A DNA stretch of 8,986 nucleotides from Paramuribaculum sp. (GTDB lineage: Bacteria; Bacteroidota; Bacteroidia; Bacteroidales; Muribaculaceae): positions 1-8,986 of the forward strand of contig JAIDXA010000161.1 in NCBI GenBank assembly GCA_029058705.1. Reading direction: 5' to 3'. Below are positions 1 to 7,987 of the stretch, piece after piece. A program made the position numbers and the translations under genes. The notes under the pieces are model-generated. The model was given only the letters and a program-made list of their open reading frames with translations, searched no databases and was not told the DNA's origin. Position 1 is the first letter of the stretch; each line of letters starts with the position of its first letter.

Positions 1-109
1 GGGGATGCAGGCGGTAGCCGGCCCAGCGTTCGAACTGGGCGGCATAGTCGCGCTGACAGATATGGCGCGGGCGCGGAACGGGTTGATATGAGCGGCGTCG
101 GAGCAACAT
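1..109 (-). CDS. Possible 5' end of a minus-strand gene, cut by the window edge
   Basis: Read on the minus strand from the ATG at 109-107, the frame stays open to base 1 and gives 36 residues, starting MLLRRRSYQPVPRPRH and ending with an aromatic- and charge-rich stretch (DYAAQFERWAGYRLHP). This GC-rich stretch contrasts with the AT-rich sequence that follows, which favours coding sequence. A TAnnTTTG-type box lies just upstream on the same strand. I do not recognise the product. The ATG is only five bases from the promoter-like box, so the transcript would be almost leaderless, or the true start lies further left, outside the window. The plus strand also has an open frame here (ending with TGA at 89-91), so the strand is not certain. 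Confidence 0.3.
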   Translation of the reverse strand, partial: MLLRRRSYQPVPRPRHICQRDYAAQFERWAGYRLHP

Positions 110-114
110 TGCCG

Positions 115-151
115 CAAAGATAAGGCGTCAGAAAAGAGAATGTGCGTCAAA
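115..151 (-). promoter_or_regulatory. Possible minus-strand Bacteroidota promoter
   Basis: On the minus strand TATCTTTG (122-115) matches the Bacteroidota -7 consensus TAnnTTTG and is followed by CGGCA and an ATG. The nearest TTTG that could be a -33 box is at 151-148, which gives a spacing of 25 bases, longer than the usual 19-21. It would drive the gene at the left edge, away from the RHS operon. Confidence 0.4.
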
Positions 152-153
152 TT

Positions 154-356
154 CAATAAGTAAGTCATGAAAATCAACACGCATGAACGAACATCGGCAA
201 GCCTGTGGATGCTTTATATCCTTCGCGAAGTCTTGCAGGCGTATTTTGCGCTATTCATCAGTCACATAGCTCGCTATGTTCCTTCTTCATCGCACAAAAT
301 ACACTCTGCAATACTTTCCCGAATGATATAAGTTAATTATCACGACTTACTTAATT
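154..356. repeat. Long imperfect palindrome (MITE- or REP-like), upstream copy
   Basis: The ends are inverted repeats: AAGTAAGTCATGAAAATCAA on the left (from 158) matches AAGTAAGTCGTGATAATTAA read from 352 on the other strand, with three mismatches in 20. Further in, the arms stay complementary (GCGTATTTTGCGC about 239-251 against GTGTATTTTGTGCG read from about 305). They meet at 264-279, where ACATAGC and GCTATGT flank two bases. The left arm carries about 33 extra bases (near 178-212) that have no partner in the right arm. No reading frame worth calling lies inside. The 28-base centre (261-288) recurs at 8591-8618. It could be a non-autonomous mobile element, a structured RNA or a cruciform-forming repeat; the sequence alone does not decide. 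Confidence 0.7.
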
Positions 357-450
357 GTTTTTACCACGAAATAAATGCGCTTCTTGAAAATTTTTCTCTT
401 GCGTAGATAAATACAAGAAAGGTTAAAAATAACAAAATAAAGTAAAATGA

Positions 451-483
451 TTTGCGCAATAATATAATGGATCTTTATTTTTG
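451..483 (+). promoter_or_regulatory. Promoter of the RHS operon
   Basis: TTTG at 451-454 is followed after 21 bases by TATTTTTG at 476-483. This fits the Bacteroidota housekeeping promoter (TTTG, 19-21 bases, TAnnTTTG). Transcription should start a few bases after 483, leaving a leader of roughly 25-30 bases before the ATG at 516. The leader has no Shine-Dalgarno sequence, which is normal in this phylum. No second promoter of this quality was seen between the four genes, which supports one transcript. Confidence 0.7.
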
Positions 484-515
484 TAAAACCTTAATTTTTA
501 CGTCTGTAGCCAATC

Positions 516-1619
516 ATGAAAAAATTACTTTTTGCCTTAAGTGTGTTTTTTAGTATTATGGCAATAACATTTGCCTCGGCGGGTTCTATTCGAAGGTCTC
601 ACATTCCTCGCATAGGAGATCGTATGGTTTTAGAAAAGATCAATTATTCGATGCAATGTGATACAGGAGATGTCTGTATTTGGGATTTGAGTATGTGTGA
701 AACAGTTCAGCGGTTATTTTTGAGCATTGACTCATTCGGTGATCGGCAAGGACAGTATGTTGCTGTATTAGATCGAAAGAGAAATTATTTCAATATAGTA
801 GATGATACAATTTTTTGTACTGGGTTCGAAAAACCAGGAGAATATGAGATTTATACCAGTCCGATTATATATGCGGTATTGGAAGATGACTCAACCGGCA
901 GTCGAGCCGGAATTTTTTCAGGAAGCGGAGAACTTTATGAGCGAACAAACACTTGTTCCTATGGGATTTGGATCTGTGAAGTTGTAGCTTCCGGGACATT
1001 GATAACTCCAGATGCAGATACACTCCACAATGTTGTTCGGGCAAATACTCATCGTTACGTACGACGAGAGTATGTGTCGCGCGATAGCGTTATTTTACCT
1101 CCAAGTCCGGATGCCATTTATGATTCCATCGCAACTTCTTACGGAGCATTCGATGTTATTCACGAAAGTCGCTGGTATGCCCCCGGATACCGTTATCCTG
1201 TGATCTCCTGTATGAATATTCATGGGAACTCGATTTCATATTATGCGCCATTGTCAGAAGTAGCGTTGCTTCCAGACCCGATTAACGAAGAAGTGAGAGA
1301 ACTGGCACTGACCCAAAATAATAATTTGCGTACTGAATCAGCAAGCAGACCTGATAAAATTCCTATAATCAACTACACTTTTAGTCAAGACCGTAATTCT
1401 AGAAATGTGTCTGTGAATTATAGTGTATCGACAGACTGCTTTGTGGAATTCATCTTAGCAGACGTTTCAGGGATTGTGTATAAGAGTTTTGTCAGGCAAG
1501 CCTCTCCTGGAGAAAACAGCGTTATCACCATTGAATACGGCGATATCCCTAAAAGGAATGCGTATGGTGTTAGAATCACAGCAGGCCAAGAAGTCCATTG
1601 TGAAAAATTTGGGTATTAA
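516..1619 (+). CDS. Exported protein with a T9SS-like C-terminal domain, first gene of the RHS operon
   Basis: The 367-aa product begins with a clear Sec signal peptide (MKKLLFALSVFFSIMAITFASA, likely cut after ASA at residue 22). The middle has no motif I recognise. It contains eight cysteines before the last, C-terminal one, including CDTGDVC near residue 48, which could form disulfides outside the cytoplasm. The last ~80 residues (from about 285) follow the layout of type A sorting domains of type IX secretion: a strand with VNYSVS, then a DVSG turn, then SPGENSVITI, then AYGVRITAGQEVHCEKF at the end. This suggests a beta-sandwich that is either a sorting signal or a derived adhesion domain. 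The gene starts 33 bases after the -7 box and ends 21 bases before the first RHS gene, so it is probably co-transcribed. It may help export, anchor or recruit the RHS proteins, but its function is unknown. The ATG at 516 is chosen because the signal peptide begins there. Confidence 0.85.
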   Translation: MKKLLFALSVFFSIMAITFASAGSIRRSHIPRIGDRMVLEKINYSMQCDTGDVCIWDLSMCETVQRLFLSIDSFGDRQGQYVAVLDRKRNYFNIVDDTIFCTGFEKPGEYEIYTSPIIYAVLEDDSTGSRAGIFSGSGELYERTNTCSYGIWICEVVASGTLITPDADTLHNVVRANTHRYVRREYVSRDSVILPPSPDAIYDSIATSYGAFDVIHESRWYAPGYRYPVISCMNIHGNSISYYAPLSEVALLPDPINEEVRELALTQNNNLRTESASRPDKIPIINYTFSQDRNSRNVSVNYSVSTDCFVEFILADVSGIVYKSFVRQASPGENSVITIEYGDIPKRNAYGVRITAGQEVHCEKFGY

Positions 1620-1640
1620 AATTTCAGACTACAAAGCATT

Positions 1641-4523
1641 ATGAAAAGGGTTATCATTATTCTGTTAGCTTATCCACTGCTATATGTGGTCATGGCGCAG
1701 AAACCGCAAAATCCAATATACAATTTATCACCGATAGCGCAATCTTTTAACCGTTATGGTGACATTCCAGTGTCGTTATATACCGGTACGCCAAATATCA
1801 CGATTCCTCTTGACACATTTCGTTGTGGAAACTTTTCGCTACCGATTTCCTTGTCATATCACTCTGGAGGCATAAAGGTTGACGAGCACCCGGGTAATGT
1901 TGGACTTGGTTGGACATTAATAGCTGGCGGAGCTATTACACGCAGACAACGGGGGCATCCAGACGAATGGGAAAAAATGTCAACTATGTCAGGCGTTGGT
2001 TATCTCCATTGTTTTGGTTCGTTAGCAGGAATGGATGGCAAAAATGTAAATGCGTATATGAGTGAAGTGATGAGTTCGGATCTTGATACAGAACCGGATA
2101 AGTTCTCATTTAATTTCAATGGATACAACGGTTTTTTCATTCTAGACGAAAAAGGAAATTGGCAGGTATATAGCAACCGTCCGGTAAGGGTAAAATCCTA
2201 CAGCGTTGGCTCTGCTCCAGCAAAAATGGCCAATGGAAAGGTTATTGCGTGGCAGAGGGCAGTTATACGTAGTTTTACACTTTTATGTGATGATGGAATG
2301 GAATATATATTCGGCGCCGATGATTCTCAATTCCATACTGATGACTCTCCTGCGATTGATCTTGCTGTAAATATGGAAGATCTCAGCAAGAGGGTCTGCA
2401 CATCGCAGGCTTGGTATCTTCGTAGAATACCGCTTGTAGGAGACAGAGAAATCATTTTCAATTATAATCGAGAAAAGTACGTGGCCAATATCTCCGACCC
2501 TGGTTTCCGATTATATTCAGATAACTATACATATGTTTATATGGGGAACGTTTCAGGTCAGCTAATCTCACCGGTTCATCTATCGTCTATAGAATCATTT
2601 TCCGGGAAAATTATATTTAAGGAAACCGACGCAAATGATCTGAAAATCACTTCCTCATGGTACAAAGATTGGTTTGCGGCTGAAACACATAATTATTTTG
2701 TAGTTAACGGAACAGACTTGTGGGACGAATTCGGCAGTCGAAAGTTGACAGAGATGAAGCACCAGTCTGCTGGCGGGATACAGCTAAGACAGATACGCTT
2801 TGCCTATGTGGATGAGCCCAGTATCCGTCTTGCGCTGGAAAAAGTATCCATTATAGGCGCAGATGTAACAGTTGAGGAAAAATATTCGTTCAAATATAAC
2901 GGCCTGAATCTTATGCCTGGATATTTGAGTAAACAGACAGATCACTGGGGATATTCGAGAGTGAACAAACATATCTCTGAAGGCATTCCGTTGGCATTGC
3001 CAGCTAATGATAATTTCAATAATCATACAACAAACCGGTTCACCGTAGGGTACGGAGTGATTTCATCCATTTCGTATCCATCCGGAGGCAGGACAGATTT
3101 CGAATTCGAACCGAATTGCTACACACGTGTATGGTCACTAAGTTCCACTATGGGAAATGATGGAGGTATAGACGAAACCCAATCCGCCTATGCAGGAGGG
3201 GTAAGGATTCGTAAAATGAGTCACTATCCAGAGAACGGCAGCAAACCGTTGGTGACGAAATACAGTTATATGCGTAGTGAGACGGACAACAATGAATGTG
3301 GTATTCTCGAAGGACTTCCGGTCTATTCTTATACGATACCCTTGACATATCCTGTTCAGATGTCGGCTAATGAGCCATTAAGTTCCGTAGTTAATGACTA
3401 TGGGTTTCATATTGGCTATCCGTGTGTTACGGAAGAGTATAATGATGGGAGTAAGTCGGTGAGCGAATACACTTCTGTACTTGAATATCCGGACGAAAAT
3501 CCAGACGCGGCATGCAACTTTTTCGCATTTGTTCCGCATACGAGCAATGCCTCGTTAAGAGGGCAACTAAAAGCGGTTCGTCACTACGATGCAAAGGGAC
3601 GTTTGACGTCATCGTCTTCAGTTGGATTTACAATTTCGCCTTATATGTCTGCGCCAAGTGTACGCGGATTGCATATTGACGTTTACTCGTTGCCGCAAAA
3701 CCAAGGTAGCGGATCGCTGTCTTTTATGTTATATAGTCTTTATAAGACAAAACTAGTCACCATTAAGCCGTCGAAACGGATTGATACTACGATAGACCCT
3801 GTTTCCGGAAGTGCCAGAAAAGTAACGACTTACATGTCGTACAATAAATTTGGACAATTGTCTTCTGATTCGGTTATTTCAACAGTTTCCAGTAATAATT
3901 ATGTTGAAGTCCGGCATTATCGTTATGCATTTGAGGATGATATTAACATGAAAGTCCCTGGAACTACATATCCAGTCAGAGAAACATCATATTGGAGAAA
4001 CGGACGTTTTATTAGCAAAGAAACTTCTGATTATTACAATGTCGGAGGTTTGTTCCAGTCGGGAAGGTATGTGACTTATCCAGATGGTTCTGTGAAAGAT
4101 ATCTTTATGGTAAATCGGGTTGATAAGTATGGTAATATAGTTGAGTTGACTGAAAACGGGTGTCTTTCCAAAATATATCTTTGGGACAAGAATTATCGTC
4201 ATCCTGTTGCTGAAATAATAGGTGTTGATGAGCGAGACCTGAGGAAATATCTTAATTATCCGCTTTACGACGCACCAATAATTCCTGATATCGAAACAAA
4301 AATACGTGGGATTCGCAATGCTTTTCCGTATGGAGCAATCCGTACATTTGAGTTTAATCAAATGGATCAACTTATTTCGGTTACTGATGCATCCGGCTAT
4401 ATAACTTACTACGATTATCACTGGTCAGGGAATCTTCGCGGGATTTATGACCATTACAATCAGGCCATATGCCGATATTATTATTCAACGCAAACACGAA
4501 AGCTATCTACACCACAGCCATGA
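1641..4523 (+). CDS. RHS/YD-repeat shell protein, N-terminal-half type
   Basis: The 960-aa protein starts with a signal peptide (residues 1-19, likely cut VMA|Q). Residues 30-110 carry the opening typical of large Bacteroidota RHS proteins: YGDIPVSLYTG (39-49), then LPISLSYHSGGIKV (67-80), then NVGLGWTLIAGGAITR (86-101). The long middle consists of beta-rich YD-like units such as YMSYNKFGQLSSDS. Near residues 840-860 is the family segment KIYLWDKNYRHPVAEI, and the tail ends in YD repeats (QMDQLISVTDASGYITYYDY). It has no RHS-associated core and no toxin tip; both are in the next gene. Its stop overlaps the next start (ATGA, 4520-4523), which suggests paired synthesis. By analogy with TcB/TcC, the two proteins probably fold into one hollow cocoon; that is inference. 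No transmembrane segment besides the signal peptide is visible. Confidence 0.88.
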   Translation: MKRVIIILLAYPLLYVVMAQKPQNPIYNLSPIAQSFNRYGDIPVSLYTGTPNITIPLDTFRCGNFSLPISLSYHSGGIKVDEHPGNVGLGWTLIAGGAITRRQRGHPDEWEKMSTMSGVGYLHCFGSLAGMDGKNVNAYMSEVMSSDLDTEPDKFSFNFNGYNGFFILDEKGNWQVYSNRPVRVKSYSVGSAPAKMANGKVIAWQRAVIRSFTLLCDDGMEYIFGADDSQFHTDDSPAIDLAVNMEDLSKRVCTSQAWYLRRIPLVGDREIIFNYNREKYVANISDPGFRLYSDNYTYVYMGNVSGQLISPVHLSSIESFSGKIIFKETDANDLKITSSWYKDWFAAETHNYFVVNGTDLWDEFGSRKLTEMKHQSAGGIQLRQIRFAYVDEPSIRLALEKVSIIGADVTVEEKYSFKYNGLNLMPGYLSKQTDHWGYSRVNKHISEGIPLALPANDNFNNHTTNRFTVGYGVISSISYPSGGRTDFEFEPNCYTRVWSLSSTMGNDGGIDETQSAYAGGVRIRKMSHYPENGSKPLVTKYSYMRSETDNNECGILEGLPVYSYTIPLTYPVQMSANEPLSSVVNDYGFHIGYPCVTEEYNDGSKSVSEYTSVLEYPDENPDAACNFFAFVPHTSNASLRGQLKAVRHYDAKGRLTSSSSVGFTISPYMSAPSVRGLHIDVYSLPQNQGSGSLSFMLYSLYKTKLVTIKPSKRIDTTIDPVSGSARKVTTYMSYNKFGQLSSDSVISTVSSNNYVEVRHYRYAFEDDINMKVPGTTYPVRETSYWRNGRFISKETSDYYNVGGLFQSGRYVTYPDGSVKDIFMVNRVDKYGNIVELTENGCLSKIYLWDKNYRHPVAEIIGVDERDLRKYLNYPLYDAPIIPDIETKIRGIRNAFPYGAIRTFEFNQMDQLISVTDASGYITYYDYHWSGNLRGIYDHYNQAICRYYYSTQTRKLSTPQP

Positions 4524-7500
4524 AAAGAATAGTAATAGTATTGATTATCGCTTTGTCTACGTCAATGGTACGGGCGGCCGCAAGCGAGGTATTGACTGAC
4601 AATTGGATAAAGCATGTCGTGATGCTCGATTCCCTCGGTAGTGATTCTGTCGTGACAACTATTTTTTACGATGGTCTTGGACGCGAATGCCAAAGGAATG
4701 TCGCAAGAGCTTCGCCTACGGGTGCTGATCTCGTTTCTCGTACGGTTTATGATTCCAATGGATTGCCATCAATCGTTTATCTAAATGGCCTGTCTTACGG
4801 CAATGGTGCTTATGCGTCTGAAATTGATTACGCGGTTTATAATGGAGACTCGCATCCATTCACGTCTATTACCTACGAAGACGCCTTGAGCCGTAGGATT
4901 GTATCAGCAATAGGTCCTGGAGATGACAGTTACAATAAATCGCAGGAATCTAAGAGAGAATATAGGCTTAATTCTGCGTCTTCTGGAGAGTTACAATGCC
5001 GAAGGTTTGAAACTAACAGTTCTCCTTCTGTCGGATGGCCATTTCTGGTTCGTGCTAAAGGTTATTATGCCGCTGGAGACCTTGATGTCATGCGTCAGAC
5101 GGGGGTCGATGGAGAAATAACTCTGACGTTCTCAAATGTCCGAGGTAAAAAGGTGTTAGAGCGTCGAATTTTAGACGGGGCATTCCTTGACACATATTTT
5201 GTGTATGACGACGCAGACAATCTGACTGCTGTTCTTCCCCCGATGGCAATTGAGCAGATGTCGGATCTTTATGGAGATTGGAATACGGAATCGTCTCCAG
5301 AGCTTGATCGTTGGGCATACCTTTATGTCTATGATGTGCGTTATCGGCCTGTAATGAAAAAGTTGCCGGGCCAGGAGTTGGTCAGGTTTATCTACGATGG
5401 CGGAGACCGTCCGATTCTGATGCAAGATGGAAATATGCGAAAAAGAGGACTATGGCGATTTACGCTCTCAGATGCTTTGGGTCGAGAGTGCCTCGTAGGC
5501 ACTTGTTCTGGTCTGAACCGTGAGAACAACGCTGATATACGTAGCGAGCGTGCTGTCGTGTCGTTGCGTTTGTCGGATACCGGAAGCTTTCCGCCACGTC
5601 TGACACCAGAATCAATCGGGCCACTTGCGGGCTACGATCTTGTTGGATGGACGCTTGATTCAGTGCGTGTGACAGCTGCAACTTACTATGATAATTATCT
5701 GCCGTTGTTGCTCTTTTCAGAGTCTTCGGGCAGTTCAGTGGCATTGTCGGATAAGCAGATGCTGTTTCTCTATAAAGACTTCCCAATCGATATACATCCG
5801 TCTCCCATTCCGGGAGGGGGATTTGATGTCAGACCGAAGGCAAAGGGGATGAAGACAATTGAAATGACGATAGCCGGCGAATCCGATTCTGCAGACGTTA
5901 CGCTGGCCGTAACCGAATATGACTACCGCTATCGTCCCCAACGAGTTGTTAATTTCGATCATCTGGGTTGCTTTGACGAATCAATCATATGCTATGACTT
6001 TCCCGGGCGTCCCAAATCGGTTGTCCATACCAGATTCTCGGCTGATCTTGTTGAATCAATTAGCGAAACGACGACCTACGCTTATGATAGAGCAGGCCGT
6101 CCGCTCTCTGTCACTCACCGTCTCGGGCAAAACGATCCGGTTGAAATCGCCCATTATTCATACGATGAGCTCGGCCGTCTACAAACAGATAGACGAGCCG
6201 GTTTGGCTGAACTTACTCGGTTGACGGACTATAATGTTCAGTCGCAACCAGTTTCGATTGCATCTGATTTGTTTTCGCAACGCCTGTCATATACACCTGG
6301 TGGAAGAGTCTCTCGCATTGATTGGAGTTGTCCAGACGGGTCTGGCAATCACTCATTCGAGTTCGGTTATGACAATATCCTACGCTTGACCTCAGCAGTC
6401 TATGGAATGGGTGATCCGGATAAATCCACTCGTTATAATTGCAGTTATACCTATGATTCCCACGGTAATTTGCTGTCCATTGAACGAAAAGGGTTAGGGG
6501 ATGGCGGTAAGTTTTCATTAATTGATGATTTGACGCTCACCTACGACGGAAATCGTTTGATTCATGTCAAAGACGTTGCTTCTGATCCCACATACAAGGA
6601 CGCATTCAGCTTTACTGATGATAATATTATAACTTTAGGCGGAGGAAATGAATATGCTTATGATGCTAATGGTAATATAGTTTCCGATACAAACAAGGGC
6701 ATTTCTGTCAGTTATGATATAAATAACCGCCCTAAACGAATCAGCAAAGGCATAAACCATTGGGTTGATTATATCTATGACGCGCGTGGCCGGAAGTTGA
6801 GACAGACCCATGCCACACGCATCCTTGTCTGGCAGCCGTCACCGATGATGCCGGGCCAACAGCCAAAGCCGAGGGTTGTAACTAGCACAACAGATTATTG
6901 CGGAAACATCATTTACCGTGACAATAAACCATTTCAACTTTTCTTCGACGGTGGGTATGTGTCACTTGATGAACCAGAACCTTCATACCGGTTCTTTCTC
7001 CCGGATCATCTTGGTAGTATAAGAGCTGTGGCGGATACGAACGGTCAGCTCCTTCAGTCAAATCATTACTATCCTTATGGCATGCTTATGGGTGAGAGTA
7101 GTGGAGGCGATTTACAGAACCGTAAATTCGGAGGAAAGGAACTGGACAGGGAAGGAGGCCTGGATCTCTATGATCAGGAAGCGCGGCTTTACGACTCTGC
7201 GATCGGTCGGTTTCTGCGCCCAGATGACTCAGCCGAAAAATACTATTCGAAATCACCATATTCCTACTGTGGCGGCGACCCTGTGAACTGTATTGACCCG
7301 ACCGGCTGTGTTATCGAGGGCGTGACCAAAAAGGATGCTGCAATGGCTGTTGGAGACTTTAGAGCAATGTTTCCCGGCGAAGAATTTGCCAACTTCAGAA
7401 ATCTGATTGTTCAATCAGGAAAGAAACAAAACGGCAAATCATTTGCACCAATATCATCCAACGCGCTCTCAACCGCCTTTTCTGGAATTACTCTAAACGA

Positions 7501-7987
7501 AGATCAGCAGGCGTTGGTTCAAATGGTAGTCAACACGATTAATTCAGATGACGTGCACAAGGTGGAATACATAACTCCTGGAAAAGATATGTCGCGTTCA
7601 TCTTTAAATGAAATTTTACCAAGGTTAAATTCATTGGGAATAACTTCGGAAATGGTGGCAAATTTGCCCGGCGGAAGTGCTCAATTCGTGATGGCCTTAT
7701 GTGGAGAAGCTTCAAATACTCCTACGAAATCAGGTTCATTATCGATAATATTAAACACCACCAGTGGTTTTGTTACAAACCGTCCGGCAACATTAGGGCA
7801 CGAAATTATCGGACACGGGCATGCACGGAGTTTAGGATATGCAGATCCTCAATCACAGCATGTTTTGCCAATTCAAGTTGAAAACCTTATTTTACGAAAC
7901 ATGGGGATTCCTTTATTTAGGAATGGGACAGATCATGCACCTCTGAATAAATTTATTCCTAATTATATGTCGCTTCCAAACTTTTGA
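4520..7987 (+). CDS. DUF6443/RHS-core protein with C-terminal HEXXGH metallopeptidase-like toxin
   Basis: I start this 1155-aa protein at the ATG at 4520 rather than the in-frame ATG at 4469. The later start gives a proper signal peptide (MKRIVIVLIIALSTSMVRAAAS) and a four-base ATGA overlap with the previous stop. Residues ~26-140 are DUF6443 (FYDGLGRECQR at 49-59, GPGDD at 132-136). YD repeats run to about residue 780 (YAYDRAGRPL, YSYDELGRL, YTYDSHGNLL, YAYDANGNIV, YIYDARGRKL). The RHS-associated core follows (DHLGSIRAV from 829, YYPYG, GRFLRPDD, SPYSYCGGDPVN) and ends at IDPTG (925-929). Residues 930-1155 are the variable tip with HEIIGHGHA (1094-1102), a predicted zinc site of HEXXGH type. 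The usual DP of the first core aspartate motif is DD here (902-903). The protein is likely an exported polymorphic toxin whose tip is released after the core by self-cleavage, as in TcC and Rhs proteins. Neither target nor cleavage is shown by the sequence. Confidence 0.9.
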   Translation: MKRIVIVLIIALSTSMVRAAASEVLTDNWIKHVVMLDSLGSDSVVTTIFYDGLGRECQRNVARASPTGADLVSRTVYDSNGLPSIVYLNGLSYGNGAYASEIDYAVYNGDSHPFTSITYEDALSRRIVSAIGPGDDSYNKSQESKREYRLNSASSGELQCRRFETNSSPSVGWPFLVRAKGYYAAGDLDVMRQTGVDGEITLTFSNVRGKKVLERRILDGAFLDTYFVYDDADNLTAVLPPMAIEQMSDLYGDWNTESSPELDRWAYLYVYDVRYRPVMKKLPGQELVRFIYDGGDRPILMQDGNMRKRGLWRFTLSDALGRECLVGTCSGLNRENNADIRSERAVVSLRLSDTGSFPPRLTPESIGPLAGYDLVGWTLDSVRVTAATYYDNYLPLLLFSESSGSSVALSDKQMLFLYKDFPIDIHPSPIPGGGFDVRPKAKGMKTIEMTIAGESDSADVTLAVTEYDYRYRPQRVVNFDHLGCFDESIICYDFPGRPKSVVHTRFSADLVESISETTTYAYDRAGRPLSVTHRLGQNDPVEIAHYSYDELGRLQTDRRAGLAELTRLTDYNVQSQPVSIASDLFSQRLSYTPGGRVSRIDWSCPDGSGNHSFEFGYDNILRLTSAVYGMGDPDKSTRYNCSYTYDSHGNLLSIERKGLGDGGKFSLIDDLTLTYDGNRLIHVKDVASDPTYKDAFSFTDDNIITLGGGNEYAYDANGNIVSDTNKGISVSYDINNRPKRISKGINHWVDYIYDARGRKLRQTHATRILVWQPSPMMPGQQPKPRVVTSTTDYCGNIIYRDNKPFQLFFDGGYVSLDEPEPSYRFFLPDHLGSIRAVADTNGQLLQSNHYYPYGMLMGESSGGDLQNRKFGGKELDREGGLDLYDQEARLYDSAIGRFLRPDDSAEKYYSKSPYSYCGGDPVNCIDPTGCVIEGVTKKDAAMAVGDFRAMFPGEEFANFRNLIVQSGKKQNGKSFAPISSNALSTAFSGITLNEDQQALVQMVVNTINSDDVHKVEYITPGKDMSRSSLNEILPRLNSLGITSEMVANLPGGSAQFVMALCGEASNTPTKSGSLSIILNTTSGFVTNRPATLGHEIIGHGHARSLGYADPQSQHVLPIQVENLILRNMGIPLFRNGTDHAPLNKFIPNYMSLPNF
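7001..7306 (+). other. RHS-associated core region (toxin release motif)
   Basis: This stretch encodes residues 828-929 of the DUF6443/RHS protein, from PDHLGSIR to IDPTG. It is the conserved segment that comes before the variable C-terminus in RHS proteins. In TcC and other Rhs proteins the equivalent segment is an aspartyl self-protease that cuts off the tip. The two aspartates expected here are D902 and D926, spaced 24 apart as in other Bacteroidota members I recall (PDPLAEKYY ... IDPDG). The proline after the first aspartate is replaced by D903. Confidence 0.8.
7307..7984 (+). other. C-terminal toxin module with HEXXGH zinc site
   Basis: This segment encodes residues 930-1155, about 226 aa after the RHS core. 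An N-terminal helical part (KKDAAMAVGDFRAMFPGEEF, then SSNALSTAFSGITLNEDQQ) leads to TLGHEIIGHGHARSLG. The motif is H1094-E1095-x-x-G-H1099, not the common HEXXH; one-residue-longer spacing is known in dipeptidyl peptidase III (M49). E1121 in QVENLILR is a candidate third zinc ligand, and H1101, H1114 and H1139 are further possible site residues. I recall similar HExxGH tips at the ends of other Bacteroidota RHS proteins. The DNA becomes visibly more AT-rich here than in the core, as expected for a swapped module. Substrate unknown. Confidence 0.65.

Noticed and set aside
21..40. Inverted repeat GCCCAG-N8-CTGGGC near the left edge
   Set aside because: No T-run follows on either strand and it falls within the probable minus-strand reading frame, so a terminator call is not justified.
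3987..4421. 144-codon minus-strand open frame inside the first RHS gene
   Set aside because: It lies wholly opposite a well-supported coding frame with RHS family motifs and has no promoter, signal or recognisable motif of its own.
4469..4519. Upstream in-frame ATG giving a 17-residue longer RHS toxin protein
   Set aside because: The extension lies inside the preceding gene and would bury the signal peptide; the ATG at 4520 gives both the signal peptide and the ATGA overlap.
5460..5786. 108-codon minus-strand open frame inside the toxin gene
   Set aside because: It is antisense to conserved YD-repeat sequence and has low-complexity, unprotein-like composition.
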